Below are positions 25,533 to 35,504 of a stretch of DNA of 64,000 bases, in pieces (the first letter of the stretch is position 1; every line of letters starts with the position of its first letter). The position numbers were made by a program, and so were the translations under genes. The stretch lies in contig NZ_JAGGJW010000004.1 of assembly GCF_017873175.1 (NCBI RefSeq), positions 310,001 to 374,000 of the forward strand. Direction: 5' to 3'. The notes under the pieces are model-generated. The model was not told the DNA's origin. It was given only the letters and a program-made list of their open reading frames with translations, and made no database searches. Origin of the DNA: Neorhizobium petrolearium. GTDB taxonomy: Bacteria; Pseudomonadota; Alphaproteobacteria; Rhizobiales; Rhizobiaceae.

Positions 25533-25985
25533 CTATTTTTTCAGAAACTCTTCGAGTTTCGACTGCTCTTCCGGCGTCAGCGCCGCAACCGTCCGCTGGC
25601 TGGGACGCGTGCGGACGAAAACGAAAATCGCAATGGCGCCAATGAGAAGCAGCAGGATCGGCGTTGCCCAGAGGATCATCGTCTTGGTGCTGAAGCGCGG
25701 CTTCAAAAGCACGAACTCGCCGTAGCGCGATACGACGTAGTCGATCACTTGGCTGTCCGTATCGCCGTTGCTCAAACGCTCGCGCACCAGCACGCGCAAG
25801 TCGCGGGCAAGCTCAGCATTCGAATCGTCGATCGACTGGTTCTGACAGACCATGCAGCGCAGTTGCGCCGAGAGGTTCCGCGCCCGCTGTTCGAGAACGG
25901 GGTTGGAGAGAACCTCGTCCGGATTGACGGCAAAGGCTGGCAGCGCATTCAGAAACAGGAAAAGCGCGATGAAAAGCCTGCGCAT
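25533..25985 (-). CDS. cycL: Cytochrome c maturation protein CcmH/CycL
   Basis: A 150-residue periplasmic thiol protein that keeps apocytochrome c cysteines reduced for heme attachment. It has a signal peptide (residues 1-19), the [11 protein letters not shown] motif (near residue 43) and a C-terminal membrane helix (~103-123). The frame could run up to 26132, but ATG 25985 gives the signal peptide. That start overlaps the cycK stop by one base, showing translational coupling. It is the last gene of cycH-cycJ-cycK-cycL. Confidence 0.95.
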   Translation of the reverse strand: MRRLFIALFLFLNALPAFAVNPDEVLSNPVLEQRARNLSAQLRCMVCQNQSIDDSNAELARDLRVLVRERLSNGDTDSQVIDYVVSRYGEFVLLKPRFSTKTMILWATPILLLLIGAIAIFVFVRTRPSQRTVAALTPEEQSKLEEFLKK

Positions 25986-27973
25986 CACTCCGCTGCCTCC
26001 AGTGCCGGTTTCACCGGCTTCGCCTTCCGGCTTGGAGCCCCGACCCGAAGCCTGCGGTCCGACAGCGATATGAAGCCGCCGAACATCATGATCAGCGCGC
26101 CGCCCCAGATGCACAGGATGAACGGCTTCCACCAGATGCGCACGACGATACCGCCGCCTTCCATCGGATCACCGAGCGAGACATAGAGTTGGCTGAGCCC
26201 GAAAGTCAGGATACCGGCTTCCGTTGTCGGCATGCGCCGGGCCGTATAAAGCCGCTTCGACGACCAGGTATCCGCAACCTGGACGCCACCGCGGCTGACC
26301 GTGAAATGACCGCGTTGCTCCGTGAAGTTCGGGCCTACCGCGTCTCGCATGCCGTCGAAGGTCAGCGAATAACCGCCGGCATCGACAGACGCGCCGGGTT
26401 TCATCTCGACCACCGTTTCGGTGCCGAAGGTCGTCGCGGCGAAAATCCCCAGAACCGTCACGCCGAGGCCGAAATGGGCGATCGCCGTGCCGAACACCGA
26501 ACGCGGCAGGCCAGCAAGCCGCCGTAGACCGACCGACAACCCGACCTTCGAAAAATTGCCGCGATACCAGAGATCGGCGAGCGCGCCGAACATGCCCCAG
26601 AAGCCAAGCGCGAGCCCGAAGATCGCCATCACCGGACCGCCGTTGTGAACGTAATAGAAGGCAAGGCCGGCGAACAACGCCAGCGCGGCAAAGATCCAGA
26701 GCCTCTGCAGCGCGCCGAGCAGGTCGCCGCGCTTCCAGGCGAGCATCGGTCCGAAGGGCACCACGACCAGAAGCGGCAGCATCAAAAGCCCGAAGGTCAT
26801 GTTGAAGAAGGGCGCGCCAACGGAGATTTTTTCGCCGGTCAGCGTTTCGAGCACCAGCGGATAGAGCGTGCCGGTCAGCACGGTTGCGGTCGCGACCGTC
26901 AGGATCAGGTTGTTCAGCACCAGCGCGCCCTCGCGCGAGATCGGCGCGAAAAGACCGCCCGCTTTCAGCATCGGCGCCCGCCAGGCAAACAGCGTGAAAG
27001 CGCCGCCGATGAAGATCGCCAGGATGCAGAGGATGAAGATGCCGCGCGTCGGGTCGGTCGCGAACGCATGCACGGAGGTTAAAACGCCGGAGCGGACGAG
27101 GAAGGTGCCGAGCAGCGACAGCGAGAATGTCATGATCGCCAGAAGCACGGTCCAGATCTTCAGCGCCTCGCGCTTTTCCATGACAAGCGCGGAGTGGAGC
27201 AACGCCGTGCCGGCAAGCCAGGGCATGAACGAGGCGTTCTCGACCGGGTCCCAGAACCACCAGCCGCCCCAGCCGAGCTCATAATAGGCCCAGTACGAAC
27301 CCATGGCGATGCCGGCCGTCAGGAAGGTCCAGGCGGCAAGCGTCCAGGGCCTGACCCAGCGCGCCCAGGCGGCATCGATGCGCCCTTCCATCAGCGCCGC
27401 AACGGCGAAGGAGAAACAGACGGAAAAGCCGACATAACCGAGATAGAGAAGCGGCGGATGCACCGCGAGCCCGAAATCCTGCAGAACCGGATTGAGGTCC
27501 TGCCCTTCGGCAGGAGCGGGATCGAGGCGCAGGAACGGGTTCGAGGTCAGCAGGATGAAGAGCAGGAAGGCACAGGCGATCCAGGCCTGCACGGCGAGCA
27601 CATTGGCTTTCAGCGTCTCCGGAAGGTTCCGCCCGAAGACCGCCACCAGCGCACTGAAAAAAGTCAGGATCAGCAGCCAGAGCATCATAGAGCCTTCGTG
27701 ATTGCCCCAGACGCCGGAGTATTTGTAGATCAGCGGCATCAGCGAATGGGAATTCTCCCAGACGTTCTTCACCGAAAAATCCGAGACCACATAGGCCCAG
27801 GTGAGTGCTGTGAACGACAGGGCGACGAGCGTGAAGACCGTCAGCGTCCCGGTTGTGCCGAGCGCCATCATCGCCGTGTCGCCACGCCGGGCTCCGATCG
27901 CCGGCAGGACCGAAACGATCAGTGCGGTGGCAAGCGCGAGCACAAGCGCGTAATGGCCGATCTCGATCATCAT
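25985..27973 (-). CDS. cycK: Heme lyase subunit CcmF/CycK
   Basis: A 662-residue polytopic membrane protein of system I cytochrome c biogenesis. It takes heme from CcmE and, with CcmH and CcmI, attaches it to the CXXCH of apocytochromes. The WWD domain is visible as [19 protein letters not shown] (near residue 233), and about fourteen hydrophobic segments span the protein. It overlaps cycJ by 4 bases upstream and touches cycL downstream, so the four genes form one operon. Confidence 0.97.
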   Translation of the reverse strand: MMIEIGHYALVLALATALIVSVLPAIGARRGDTAMMALGTTGTLTVFTLVALSFTALTWAYVVSDFSVKNVWENSHSLMPLIYKYSGVWGNHEGSMMLWLLILTFFSALVAVFGRNLPETLKANVLAVQAWIACAFLLFILLTSNPFLRLDPAPAEGQDLNPVLQDFGLAVHPPLLYLGYVGFSVCFSFAVAALMEGRIDAAWARWVRPWTLAAWTFLTAGIAMGSYWAYYELGWGGWWFWDPVENASFMPWLAGTALLHSALVMEKREALKIWTVLLAIMTFSLSLLGTFLVRSGVLTSVHAFATDPTRGIFILCILAIFIGGAFTLFAWRAPMLKAGGLFAPISREGALVLNNLILTVATATVLTGTLYPLVLETLTGEKISVGAPFFNMTFGLLMLPLLVVVPFGPMLAWKRGDLLGALQRLWIFAALALFAGLAFYYVHNGGPVMAIFGLALGFWGMFGALADLWYRGNFSKVGLSVGLRRLAGLPRSVFGTAIAHFGLGVTVLGIFAATTFGTETVVEMKPGASVDAGGYSLTFDGMRDAVGPNFTEQRGHFTVSRGGVQVADTWSSKRLYTARRMPTTEAGILTFGLSQLYVSLGDPMEGGGIVVRIWWKPFILCIWGGALIMMFGGFISLSDRRLRVGAPSRKAKPVKPALEAAE

Positions 27974-28440
27974 CGGGTTGCCGCCTCCTTGCCCTCGTTA
28001 CCTTGGCCCTCGTTCCATACGCCATCGGCCTTCAGGCGGTCGGCGACTTCCTTCGGCATGTAGTTCTCGTCATGCTTGGCAAGCACGCTGTCGGCGACGA
28101 AACTATGCGTCACCGCATCAAAAGTGCCCTCGGTCACCACCCCCTGCCCTTCGCGGAAAAGGTCCGGCAGGATACCGGTATAGGTGACGGGCACGTTGCC
28201 CGTGCCGTCGGTCACGGTGAAACTCACCGTCGAACCCTGGCCGCGTTTCACGGAACCTTCCGCCACCAGCCCGCCGAGCCGGATACGCGTGCCCGGCTTG
28301 ACCTCCGTTTTGGCGAGATCGGCCGGCATGAAGAAATAGGCAACCGACTGGCTGAAGGCGAACATGACGAGCAGCACGGCGACGATGATGAAGCTCATGC
28401 CGCCGGCGATCACCGCAAGCCGTTTCTGTTTGCGCGTCAT
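27970..28440 (-). CDS. cycJ: Heme chaperone CcmE/CycJ
   Basis: A 156-residue membrane-anchored periplasmic heme chaperone. It has an N-terminal helix (residues ~8-32) and an OB-fold. The heme-binding histidine lies in [11 protein letters not shown] near residue 125, with the usual downstream tyrosine. It overlaps both cycH (upstream) and cycK (downstream) by 4 bases. Confidence 0.97.
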   Translation of the reverse strand: MTRKQKRLAVIAGGMSFIIVAVLLVMFAFSQSVAYFFMPADLAKTEVKPGTRIRLGGLVAEGSVKRGQGSTVSFTVTDGTGNVPVTYTGILPDLFREGQGVVTEGTFDAVTHSFVADSVLAKHDENYMPKEVADRLKADGVWNEGQGNEGKEAATR

Positions 28441-29573
28441 TGGGTCGTTCCCTCCACGGCGAGCCCCATCTCGTTTGCCAGGGCCACCAGTTCGCCGGAG
28501 GACGGGAACTGTTTAAGCCCGCTCTTCAGCGCTTCCTGCGCCTTCTCCTTGTCGCCAAGCACGGAGTACGAGCGCACCAATCTCAGCCAGCCTTCAAGAT
28601 TGTTCGGATCCTCTTTCAGCCGCGCCGCAAGGCTGTCCACCATGCCGCGGATCATCGCCTGCCGGTCGCCCTGCGACATGGTCCCGGCTGCGGCCATGTC
28701 TTCCTGCGTCGGATTGCCCGGCGCCTGCGCCGTACTCTGATCGGGCGCGACCGTGCCGCCGTTCTTGGCAATATGCTGGTTCACGAGCTCGAGCCACGGC
28801 GCGCCGGCCGGCGAATCCTTGGCGATCGCCTCGAACACGCTCCGCGCCTCCGCCGCCCGCCCCGCCTGTTCGAGCCCGAGACCGACATAGAAGCGCGACC
28901 GCGGATTATCCGGTTCGAGCCTCACCGCCTCTTCGAACGCAGAACGTGCATCCTCCGTAACGATGCCGTCATTGGACGCCACCAGCGTCTCGCCGAGACC
29001 GGCCAACCGGGTTGCGCTGGGGCCAAGCAGGCGGATCGCATTGCGATAAGCCATTTCGGCGTCACCCAGCCGCATGGAGCGGAAGTAGATCGGCGCGAGC
29101 AGATCCCAGCCCGCCCCGTCGTTCGGGTTCTGGGCAAGATGGCGTTCCGCCTTGGCTACGAGCAGGGCGACATTGTTGCCGGGATTGGCGAGGCGCGCTT
29201 CGAGCGGCTGGTCCGGAAGCCCGGGGCTGCCAAGCGTCAAGTAAAGACAGAGACCGACGACCGGCAGCACGAGCGTTACCATGGAGGTCACGAGGGCATA
29301 TTTCCCCGTCTTTGCCGCGCCTTCCTGCCTATCCGCATTCGCCCCCGCCGCGGCCAGCAGCCGGCGGCCTATCTCGGCGCGGGCATATTCGGCCTCCTGG
29401 GGCTCGATCAGACCTTGGGCGCGGTCCCGCTCCAGCTCCGTCAGCTGATCGCGATAAACCTCGACCTCACCGGTACGATCGGCAGCCACCACCTTGCCGC
29501 CGCGGGCGAAGGGCATGATCAGCACTGCCGCAACGGCTGCCGTCAGAAGCGCGAGGATAATCCACAAAACCAT
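28437..29573 (-). CDS. cycH: Cytochrome c biogenesis factor CcmI/CycH
   Basis: A 378-residue apocytochrome c chaperone that hands substrates to the heme lyase. It has a membrane helix at residues ~3-20, a cytoplasmic loop, a second helix (~95-117) and a periplasmic TPR region (~125-375), seen as repeats such as [21 protein letters not shown]. It is the first gene of the cycHJKL operon; the 154 bases upstream of 29573 should hold the promoter. Confidence 0.93.
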   Translation of the reverse strand: MVLWIILALLTAAVAAVLIMPFARGGKVVAADRTGEVEVYRDQLTELERDRAQGLIEPQEAEYARAEIGRRLLAAAGANADRQEGAAKTGKYALVTSMVTLVLPVVGLCLYLTLGSPGLPDQPLEARLANPGNNVALLVAKAERHLAQNPNDGAGWDLLAPIYFRSMRLGDAEMAYRNAIRLLGPSATRLAGLGETLVASNDGIVTEDARSAFEEAVRLEPDNPRSRFYVGLGLEQAGRAAEARSVFEAIAKDSPAGAPWLELVNQHIAKNGGTVAPDQSTAQAPGNPTQEDMAAAGTMSQGDRQAMIRGMVDSLAARLKEDPNNLEGWLRLVRSYSVLGDKEKAQEALKSGLKQFPSSGELVALANEMGLAVEGTTQ

Positions 29574-29727
29574 AATGGCCCATTACTGCAACGGCGCTAG
29601 CTTTCCAACTGCGGCGCCGGCGTTGACGCGAATTTGAGGCGTTTCGCCGCAAGTCGCGGCATTCATATGGTGTCTCAAGCCGTATCCGGCCATGACATAA
29701 GTCAAAGCGTCGCAGACGCGTCAAACT

Positions 29728-30162
29728 TCACGTTAACGGTGTCCACGTCCCGTCGGAATTGCGGCATGCCGCACCGCGTGCCGTCACGTCGCGTCCGTCG
29801 GCGGTTACAGTATGACGATATTGACGGCAATTCTGCGTTCCGACCTGATAAGGAGCATTGGCGACCACCTGGCCGTTTGCGTCATCTCCCTTCCAAGGCA
29901 CGGTCTGGCCGACGGCGGCTCCTTCCAAAGCCCGGTATTCCGCCTCCAGGGCGCGTGAACGGTCGCTCCCCGAAAGCGTCACACCCGTGCGGCCGACGAT
30001 ACCGCCCTGTAGCGCGGAAATATAGGAGGCGGACGCAGAAGGCTTCGGCGAAAGAAGGCCACGCGGTCCACCCATCCCGCTACGTGACGCTGTACCGCAG
30101 CCGGCAAGCATGCCCGCTACAAGAAACAATGAAACGGCATTTCGGAGTTTCGGGGATCGCAT
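29728..30162 (-). CDS. Putative outer-membrane lipoprotein, 17-kDa surface-antigen type
   Basis: A 144-residue protein with a type II signal peptide whose lipobox is LAGC (Cys near residue 21). The C-terminal part, from ALEAEYRALEGAAVG to CRNSDGTWTPL, resembles the C-terminal domain of rickettsial/rhizobial 17-kDa surface-antigen proteins, with two conserved cysteines. ATG 30162 was chosen over an upstream frame because it begins the signal peptide. It lies between cycH and feuQ. The function is unknown. Confidence 0.8.
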   Translation of the reverse strand: MRSPKLRNAVSLFLVAGMLAGCGTASRSGMGGPRGLLSPKPSASASYISALQGGIVGRTGVTLSGSDRSRALEAEYRALEGAAVGQTVPWKGDDANGQVVANAPYQVGTQNCRQYRHTVTADGRDVTARGAACRNSDGTWTPLT

Positions 30163-30443
30163 CTTGTCAAAAACCGGGTCGCGAGTTGTCTTTGCTCGGT
30201 CATCTCTGCCGAAACTGCTTCCGTCTCGGCATGGCATCATTATGGCGCTACTCGAAAAACACATGGATCCGATAATGGCTCAATCCTCGCATATCAGCAG
30301 GCTGCAGCAATGACGCTGTTTCCGGAAAAGATATAGCAGGCGATCCATCCGTCCATAACCGGAGGAACGGATCAATCCCATGTTGCCCTTCCGCCACATC
30401 TGCTCCGGTGTTGTCATGGCTCGCCTCGCAGCCTTCGTCGGGT

Positions 30444-31865
30444 TCACGCCGCACTCTTCGTCACGCCCGGCAGAAGAAGCCGGGCCATCAATCCCCCGCG
30501 CGGACCGCGCGTCAGCTTGAACATACCCTGATATTCACTGGTGATCTCGCGCACGATCGACAGACCCAGACCTGCACCCGGCTTGCTCTCATCGAGCCGC
30601 GTGCCGCGCTTCATCGCTTCGCGGATCTGGTCGGGTTCGAGCCCTGGCCCGTCGTCCTCCACCGTCATCTCGACCCAGGTGCGCCGCAGCGCATCCCCCT
30701 CCTGTTGCGGCTCGGAGGCCGGCGTTGCGGTGATCCAGACACCCGTCTCGCAGAAGCGCGCCGCGTTTTCGAGCAGATTGCCGATCGTCTCCTCCACATC
30801 CTGCTGCTCCATGGCAAGTGCTGCGCCTGGCGGTGAGACGGAAAGATGGAATTCCTTGTCCGGATTGAGCCGGCGCATGACGCGGACCAGACGCTCCAGC
30901 ACCGGCTCGATATCCGTGCGGGCGAGCAGGGATTCGCGCTGGGCGGCGATACGCGCGCGGCTGAGATAGGATTGCACCTGTGCCTGCATGGCTTCGGCCT
31001 GCGAACGCACGAGTTCGGACTGCGGCTTGTCAAGCAAGCGCGCTTCGTTGAGCAGCACGGCGATCGGCGTTTTCAGCGAATGGGCGAGGTTGCCAACCTG
31101 CATGCGCGCCCGCTCGACAAGGCGGCGGTTGCTTTCGATCAGCGCATTGATGTCATTGGCAAGCGGCATGATCTCGCGCGGGAACTCGCCCTCCAGCCGC
31201 TCCGCCTCCCCACGCCGTACCCTTTCGAGCGCCCGGCGGGCCCCGTCGAGCGGCTGCAAGCCATAGAGGATGGCGAGGCCGTTCACGACGAGGCTGCCCA
31301 GGCCGAAGACGGCGAGCGCGATATAGAGGCTGCGGGTAAAGGCCTGGATATCCTCCTCGACGACCGCCAGATTGCCCGACACGCGGAAGCGGGCAGCCCG
31401 CCCCTCGCCGTCAAGGACGACCTCGGTTTCCGCAACGAGAACATGGTTCCCGAAGGCGTCATTTGCAGGATAGAAGCGCTCGTAGCGGTTGTTGAAAGGT
31501 ACCGCCAGGATCGAGGGCACGCTGACGTTCGAAGTGCCGAGCGAGGAGGAGGATAGCGGCCTTGCCGCAAAGGTGCCGAGCGGTTCGATGATCCAGTACC
31601 AGCCCGTCTCCGGCTGGGAAAAGCGCAGATCGCCGAGCTGCGGACTTCCGGAGAGCTGGTTGTCGCTGCCGATCGTGATCGAATTGATGACGTTGTAGAG
31701 TTGAGCGCGCAGAAGGTCGGTGAAGGCGCGCTCCGCCGATTGCCGGTAGAGCTGCGAAATCACGATCGAGATCACCACCAGGGCCAGCGCTGACCAGGCA
31801 GTTGCAAGAAGCAGCACGCGGGCTGTCAGCGATCTCGGTCCGATGGTGCGAAACCTAACGCGCAT
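30444..31865 (-). CDS. feuQ: FeuQ sensor histidine kinase
   Basis: A 473-residue inner-membrane kinase with helices near residues 15-37 and ~175-195 and a periplasmic sensor loop between. A HAMP region, the HisKA motif NLAHSLKTPIAVLLNEARLL, and a HATPase domain (DDGPGLEP, GAGLGLSI) follow. The start at 31865 overlaps the feuP stop by 11 bases. In Sinorhizobium, FeuP-FeuQ activates ndvA for cyclic beta-glucan export and osmoadaptation; in R. leguminosarum it was linked to iron uptake. The small inhibitor gene feuN is two genes upstream. Confidence 0.9.
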   Translation of the reverse strand: MRVRFRTIGPRSLTARVLLLATAWSALALVVISIVISQLYRQSAERAFTDLLRAQLYNVINSITIGSDNQLSGSPQLGDLRFSQPETGWYWIIEPLGTFAARPLSSSSLGTSNVSVPSILAVPFNNRYERFYPANDAFGNHVLVAETEVVLDGEGRAARFRVSGNLAVVEEDIQAFTRSLYIALAVFGLGSLVVNGLAILYGLQPLDGARRALERVRRGEAERLEGEFPREIMPLANDINALIESNRRLVERARMQVGNLAHSLKTPIAVLLNEARLLDKPQSELVRSQAEAMQAQVQSYLSRARIAAQRESLLARTDIEPVLERLVRVMRRLNPDKEFHLSVSPPGAALAMEQQDVEETIGNLLENAARFCETGVWITATPASEPQQEGDALRRTWVEMTVEDDGPGLEPDQIREAMKRGTRLDESKPGAGLGLSIVREITSEYQGMFKLTRGPRGGLMARLLLPGVTKSAA

Positions 31866-32526
31866 CAGTTGGCGCTTGCATCCTGTAGCCGAGGCCGCGG
31901 ACAGTCTCGATGAGATCGACGCCGAGCTTCTTGCGAAGCCTGCCCACGAAAACCTCGATCGTATTGGAATCGCGGTCGAAATCCTGGTCATACATATGCT
32001 CCACAAGCTCGGTGCGGGAAACGACCTGGCCCATATGGTGCATCAGGTAGGAGAGCAGCCGGAATTCGTGCGAGGTAAGCTTGAGCGTCACGCCGTCGAC
32101 GCTCGCCTTCGATGCCTTGGTGTCGAGCCTGACCGGCCCGCAGACGATCTCCGAAGAGGAGTGCCCGGCGGCACGGCGGATCAGCGCACGCACCCGCGCC
32201 AGCACTTCCTCCACGTGGAAGGGTTTTGCGACATAATCGTCGGCGCCTGCATCGATTCCCGCCACCTTGTCGCTCCAGCGGTCGCGCGCGGTCAGCATCA
32301 GCACCGGCATGCCCTTGCCGCCGGCGCGCCATTTCTCGATGACGGTGATGCCATCCATGGCCGGCAGGCCGATATCGAGGATCACCGCGTCATAGGGCTC
32401 GTTGTCGCCGAGGTAATGGCCTTCCTCGCCGTCGAAAGCCTGGTCGACCACATAACCGGCCTCTTTCAAGGCATCGGAAAGCTGCCGGTTGAGATTGACG
32501 TCGTCTTCGACCACCAGAATGCGCAT
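31855..32526 (-). CDS. feuP: FeuP response regulator
   Basis: A 223-residue OmpR-family regulator. The receiver domain begins MRILVVEDDVNLNRQL, with the phospho-acceptor Asp in AVILDIGLPAMDG (near residue 51) and Lys in VAKPF. The C-terminal winged helix ends in VRGLGYRMQAP. The sequence opening and the feuN-feuP-feuQ order match the rhizobial Feu system. It follows feuN by 42 bases and overlaps feuQ. Confidence 0.93.
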   Translation of the reverse strand: MRILVVEDDVNLNRQLSDALKEAGYVVDQAFDGEEGHYLGDNEPYDAVILDIGLPAMDGITVIEKWRAGGKGMPVLMLTARDRWSDKVAGIDAGADDYVAKPFHVEEVLARVRALIRRAAGHSSSEIVCGPVRLDTKASKASVDGVTLKLTSHEFRLLSYLMHHMGQVVSRTELVEHMYDQDFDRDSNTIEVFVGRLRKKLGVDLIETVRGLGYRMQAPTDAR

Positions 32527-32568
32527 GCACCGCCCCTCGAATGATATGCCGGCAAATTGGCCAACAGC

Positions 32569-32835
32569 TTACATCGGAACCCTTACGGTGACCTTACGCG
32601 GCCTCTCGCTGCCGTTGCCCTGGACGAGCACCGTGACGACACAGGTCTGGCCGTCGGAGGACGGCTGAGCGGAAAGAAGCTGGCCGCCGGTTTCCCGCAC
32701 AACGCGAGATGCCGCCGAGCCGCAATCGCCCGCAACGAGCATGAGATAATCACGCGCAGAGGCCTTTTCCGGCTGCAGGCCGGAAAAACCGACAATGCCG
32801 GCAGCCAGTATCGCGATGATCGGCAGTCGCGCCAT
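32569..32835 (-). CDS. feuN: FeuN, small periplasmic inhibitor of FeuPQ
   Basis: An 88-residue exported protein: a signal peptide (MARLPIIAILAAGIVGFSG, cleaved before RDY), two cysteines (GDCGSA and GQTCVV) that could form a disulfide, and a C-terminal KVTVRVPM. In Sinorhizobium meliloti, FeuN is a small periplasmic protein that restrains FeuQ and is essential because unchecked FeuPQ is toxic. Size, export signal and position just upstream of feuP support the assignment. I recognise it mainly by context. Confidence 0.8.
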   Translation of the reverse strand: MARLPIIAILAAGIVGFSGLQPEKASARDYLMLVAGDCGSAASRVVRETGGQLLSAQPSSDGQTCVVTVLVQGNGSERPRKVTVRVPM

Positions 32836-32951
32836 GGTTACAGTTTCCACTCACAAGACAACAGGATTCATGCCCGAAGCATATGGCGGATTATGTAACC
32901 AAAGGCGGCTGAATGGCAAATGAATGGTCCGTAATGCTTTCTTTCATGAGG

Positions 32952-33164
32952 CTATTTTCCCCCGATTCCGGTATCGGCAGAAATCCGCCCATAGATTGCA
33001 AGAAGCCCGCCGGCCGCCCCCACCAATGTCACCGCGATGTCCGCAAGATCGGCCTGCATGTCGGCGCCGAGTTCGATTCCCGCCACCTGCAAAAGTGATG
33101 CGCCGACTGCAATCAGTGCGCCCCAGACCGTTTTCGACTGATACCAGGCCTTCATCCCGTCCAT
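32952..33164 (-). CDS. Small phage holin-like/GTA-associated protein
   Basis: A 70-residue protein beginning MDGMKAWYQSKTVWGALIAV, with a hydrophobic helix at ~14-30 and a second at ~45-62 (ADIAVTLVGAAGGLLAIYG). Proteins with this opening sit next to tail genes in rhizobial prophage and GTA clusters and are often annotated as holin-like or hypothetical. A GGAGATG ribosome site supports ATG 33164. It lies 21 bases downstream of the tail fragment and looks intact although the cluster is decayed. Confidence 0.7.
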   Translation of the reverse strand: MDGMKAWYQSKTVWGALIAVGASLLQVAGIELGADMQADLADIAVTLVGAAGGLLAIYGRISADTGIGGK

Positions 33165-33185
33165 GTTTCATCTCCGTTTCTTCAG

Positions 33186-34589
33186 CTAAAGTAAAATGGT
33201 CGTTCCAACCGGTACACCGAGCGGCACGGCGCGGCCCATCTGCCGTATGCGCAATGAAAGGCTCGCCTGCGCCGCGCCGAAGTCGGCAATCTCATCGGCC
33301 GCCGGATAGGTGAAAGCCGGTTCCGTCACCTCGATCGCGCGCCGGACGATTGCTCCGTCCAGAACCTCGATGCGGTAGCGCTCCGTCGGTTCGTCCAGCG
33401 GGATATCCGCTCCCTCCCAGTCGTCCGCTTCCACCCTGCCGCGTCTCACCCAGGTCACCCGGACGTCGCCCGCGGCCTGTCGCTCCCCGCGGACATGAGC
33501 GGGCGACAACGGCGTCTCCGCGCGGATGCCACCTGCAAAGACATGCGGGCCTGAGCGGCCGCCAGCCTGGCCAAGGCTTTCCGCAAGCCAGTTCATGCCG
33601 AGACCACGCTCTTCCGCCGTGAGCCCCAGCGACACCACCGCCTCGTCGAGAACCACGACGGCAGCGCCCTGACCCGCGCCGGCCAGCATCGCATCTTCCG
33701 TGCCGGCGAGACCGCGCAGCAAGCGCCCGAGGCGCCAGCGGTTCGGACTGATCTCCTCCGCATCCGCATAACCGATCCCCTCCCAGACGCCGTTCGCAGC
33801 CTTTACCGCGATCCGGTTCTCGCCGTTCAGCACCGCCCGCTCATCCGCAGAGGACAATCCGCCGAAGAAGAGGTCGAGTTCCGCCATGCCGCCCCGATCG
33901 AAGCGACCGGTCATGCCGGGACTGAGCGGCTCAACCAGAACACCCACTCTCGCGGGTCGGTCGAGCACCGTCCGCGTCCGGTAGCCCTGGTTTCCGGCCG
34001 ACGAGGAAAGCGCCATGCGTCGCCACGGCCGGCAGAAGCCAGCAACGCGCGCGAAGCCTGCCGCTTCGCCCGACGAGAAACGGGGCAGGTCGAGTAAGTG
34101 CAGGACCGGCGCAAAGGCATTGGACACGGTGCTGCCCGCATTCCTGCGTTCCGGCTCGCCGGCATAATTCGCTGGCGCAAGCGGCGCGTGATGGCGTGCC
34201 TCGATCCGCCGTGTGGCGCCCTCCTCGATCCGCTCGACGATGAAGGTCCCGTCCGGACCGGCGATATCCGGCAGCGCCAACCGCACTGCATCCCCCGGTT
34301 CGACCCCGATATCGGCGGGTGAGAGTGAAAAAGCTACCGTTCGCTGCCCGATCCGCTGTGTACGCAGCAGCGTCTCGACCGCGCCGAGTGCCGTCTCCTG
34401 CGCAAGCACCGCCGGCAGATCGTAGCTCAGCGTCCGTTGGCTTTCGGCTCGCGTCCGGCGGGAGCGCACACTGGCCTGCTCATAATCGAGCCGCGGATTG
34501 GCCTTGCGGAATTGTCGAGCAGCGCCTTGTTCCAGGAAGCCGCTGTGGTCGTCGAGCGGATGAAACAGTTTCAGATGCAACAGCATCAT
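33186..34589 (-). pseudogene. GTA/phage tail tip protein, C-terminal part fused to portal remnant
   Basis: The frame encodes 467 residues. The first ~35 (MLLHLKLFHPLDDHSGF) belong to an HK97-type portal protein. From about residue 40 onward the sequence is the C-terminal third of the large GTA tail protein (rcc01698/gp15 type; putative phage-tail domain), ending in IRQMGRAVPLGVPVGTTILL. An intact gp15 has about 1,300 residues, and the protease, capsid, adaptor and tape-measure genes that normally lie between are absent. A single deletion joining portal to tail explains this. It is probably not functional. Confidence 0.8.
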
Positions 34590-34903
34590 GCCGTCCCCAT
34601 CCGCCGCGTGACGCCGCCGGCGCGGTAGTCATAGCCCGTCGCCCAGCCGTCGCGGCCCTCGACCACACTCACCCGGTCGGGGCGCAGGAGATGCAGTTCC
34701 CGCAGGGTCCCGCCGATCAGAAGCGGCTCCACATAGGCATTGCCCGAGAGCAGCAGATGCCCATGGAGCGCCTCGAGGAAATCCGGTCCGCCCTGCCGCC
34801 CGTTCGGCCGGGAGACCTGCGGATGGGTTTCACCCTTCTGTGCTTCAGCCACGGCTTTTCGCCCGCCCGTGAAGAACCACGCGCGCCAGAATGGAGATTT
34901 CAC
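34586..34903 (-). pseudogene. HK97-family portal protein remnant
   Basis: A 105-residue fragment. The segment DFLEALHGHLLLSGNAYVE to LRELHLLRPDRVSVVEGRDGW and YDYRAGG is diagnostic of GTA/HK97 portal proteins (normally ~400 residues). The N-terminal ~200 residues are mostly deleted, leaving only MKSPFWRAWFFTGG-like sequence. A frameshift after GVTRRMGTA moves the continuation (LLHLKLFHPLDDH) into the next frame, which fuses to the tail remnant. It is non-functional. Confidence 0.8.
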
Positions 34904-35123
34904 GTTTAAAGCCTCTGTTCTTGCGAAACTTCCCGCAAGGGAGAAAGGATGCCGCGTTGCGGCGGGTCTACCTCTCTCCAGGCGGGAGAGGCTTTGAAGC
35001 GGTGGCCGAAGGCCAGAAATCGATGAAGTCGATTTTCAGCGCACAAAGGCCTGAGCGCATCCCTGTGCGAAGGCAATCACGATCTTGAGCCTAAGCTAAG
35101 TCGTAGATTTTGTTGGTGAGGGG
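34904..35123. repeat. Composite rhizobial intergenic repeat (RIME-like)
   Basis: About 220 bases made of successive palindromes (CTTCCCGCAAGGGAG, CTCTCCAGGCGGGAGAG, GTGGCCGAAGGCCAG, AAATCGATGAAGTCGATTTTC). It ends in GCTAAGTCG...GGTGAGGGG (35095-35123), which matches 25 of 29 bases of the element at 7966-7994. No coding frame is supported. It marks the boundary between the portal remnant and the Dabb gene and may have taken part in the deletion. Confidence 0.6.
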
Positions 35124-35146
35124 GTAGGTTTGCGGAAGCCCCTACC

Positions 35147-35455
35147 TCAGATCGGGCGCCTTACCGCCTTCTCGACGTCGTAATCGGCCGCAAACCGCAT
35201 TTCGCGGATGGGCCTCACCCGCTCGATCGATTGCTGATAGACCGGATGCGCCTTGTAGGCGGCAAGCGCCGCCTCATCTTCGAATTCGCCATAGACGACG
35301 AAATCCACCTCGTTGCCAAGCTGGTCGGTCTTCTCATTGATGCCGATCTCAAGACGTGCCGCATGCGGTATCTCGGTCAAAAGCGACAGGCCGGAAAGCA
35401 CGGCCTGACGGTCGTCCTCGCTGCGTGCGGTAAAAAAGACGATATGGCGGATCAT
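35147..35455 (-). CDS. Dabb (stress-responsive A/B barrel) domain protein
   Basis: A 102-residue protein with the Dabb signature: MIRHIVFFTAR at the N-terminus, a central beta strand (VDFVVYGEFEDEAALAAYKAHPVYQQ) and a C-terminal strand (AADYDVEKA). Dabb proteins form dimeric alpha+beta barrels; roles range from stress response to small-molecule chemistry. ATG 35455 was chosen because the family begins with MIRHIVFF. It sits inside the GTA remnant but looks intact and is probably an ordinary chromosomal gene. Confidence 0.85.
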   Translation of the reverse strand: MIRHIVFFTARSEDDRQAVLSGLSLLTEIPHAARLEIGINEKTDQLGNEVDFVVYGEFEDEAALAAYKAHPVYQQSIERVRPIREMRFAADYDVEKAVRRPI

Positions 35456-35504
35456 GGATGCACTCCGGTTGACGCACCGCCGGCTATCATATCCCGGGCG
35501 AGCG

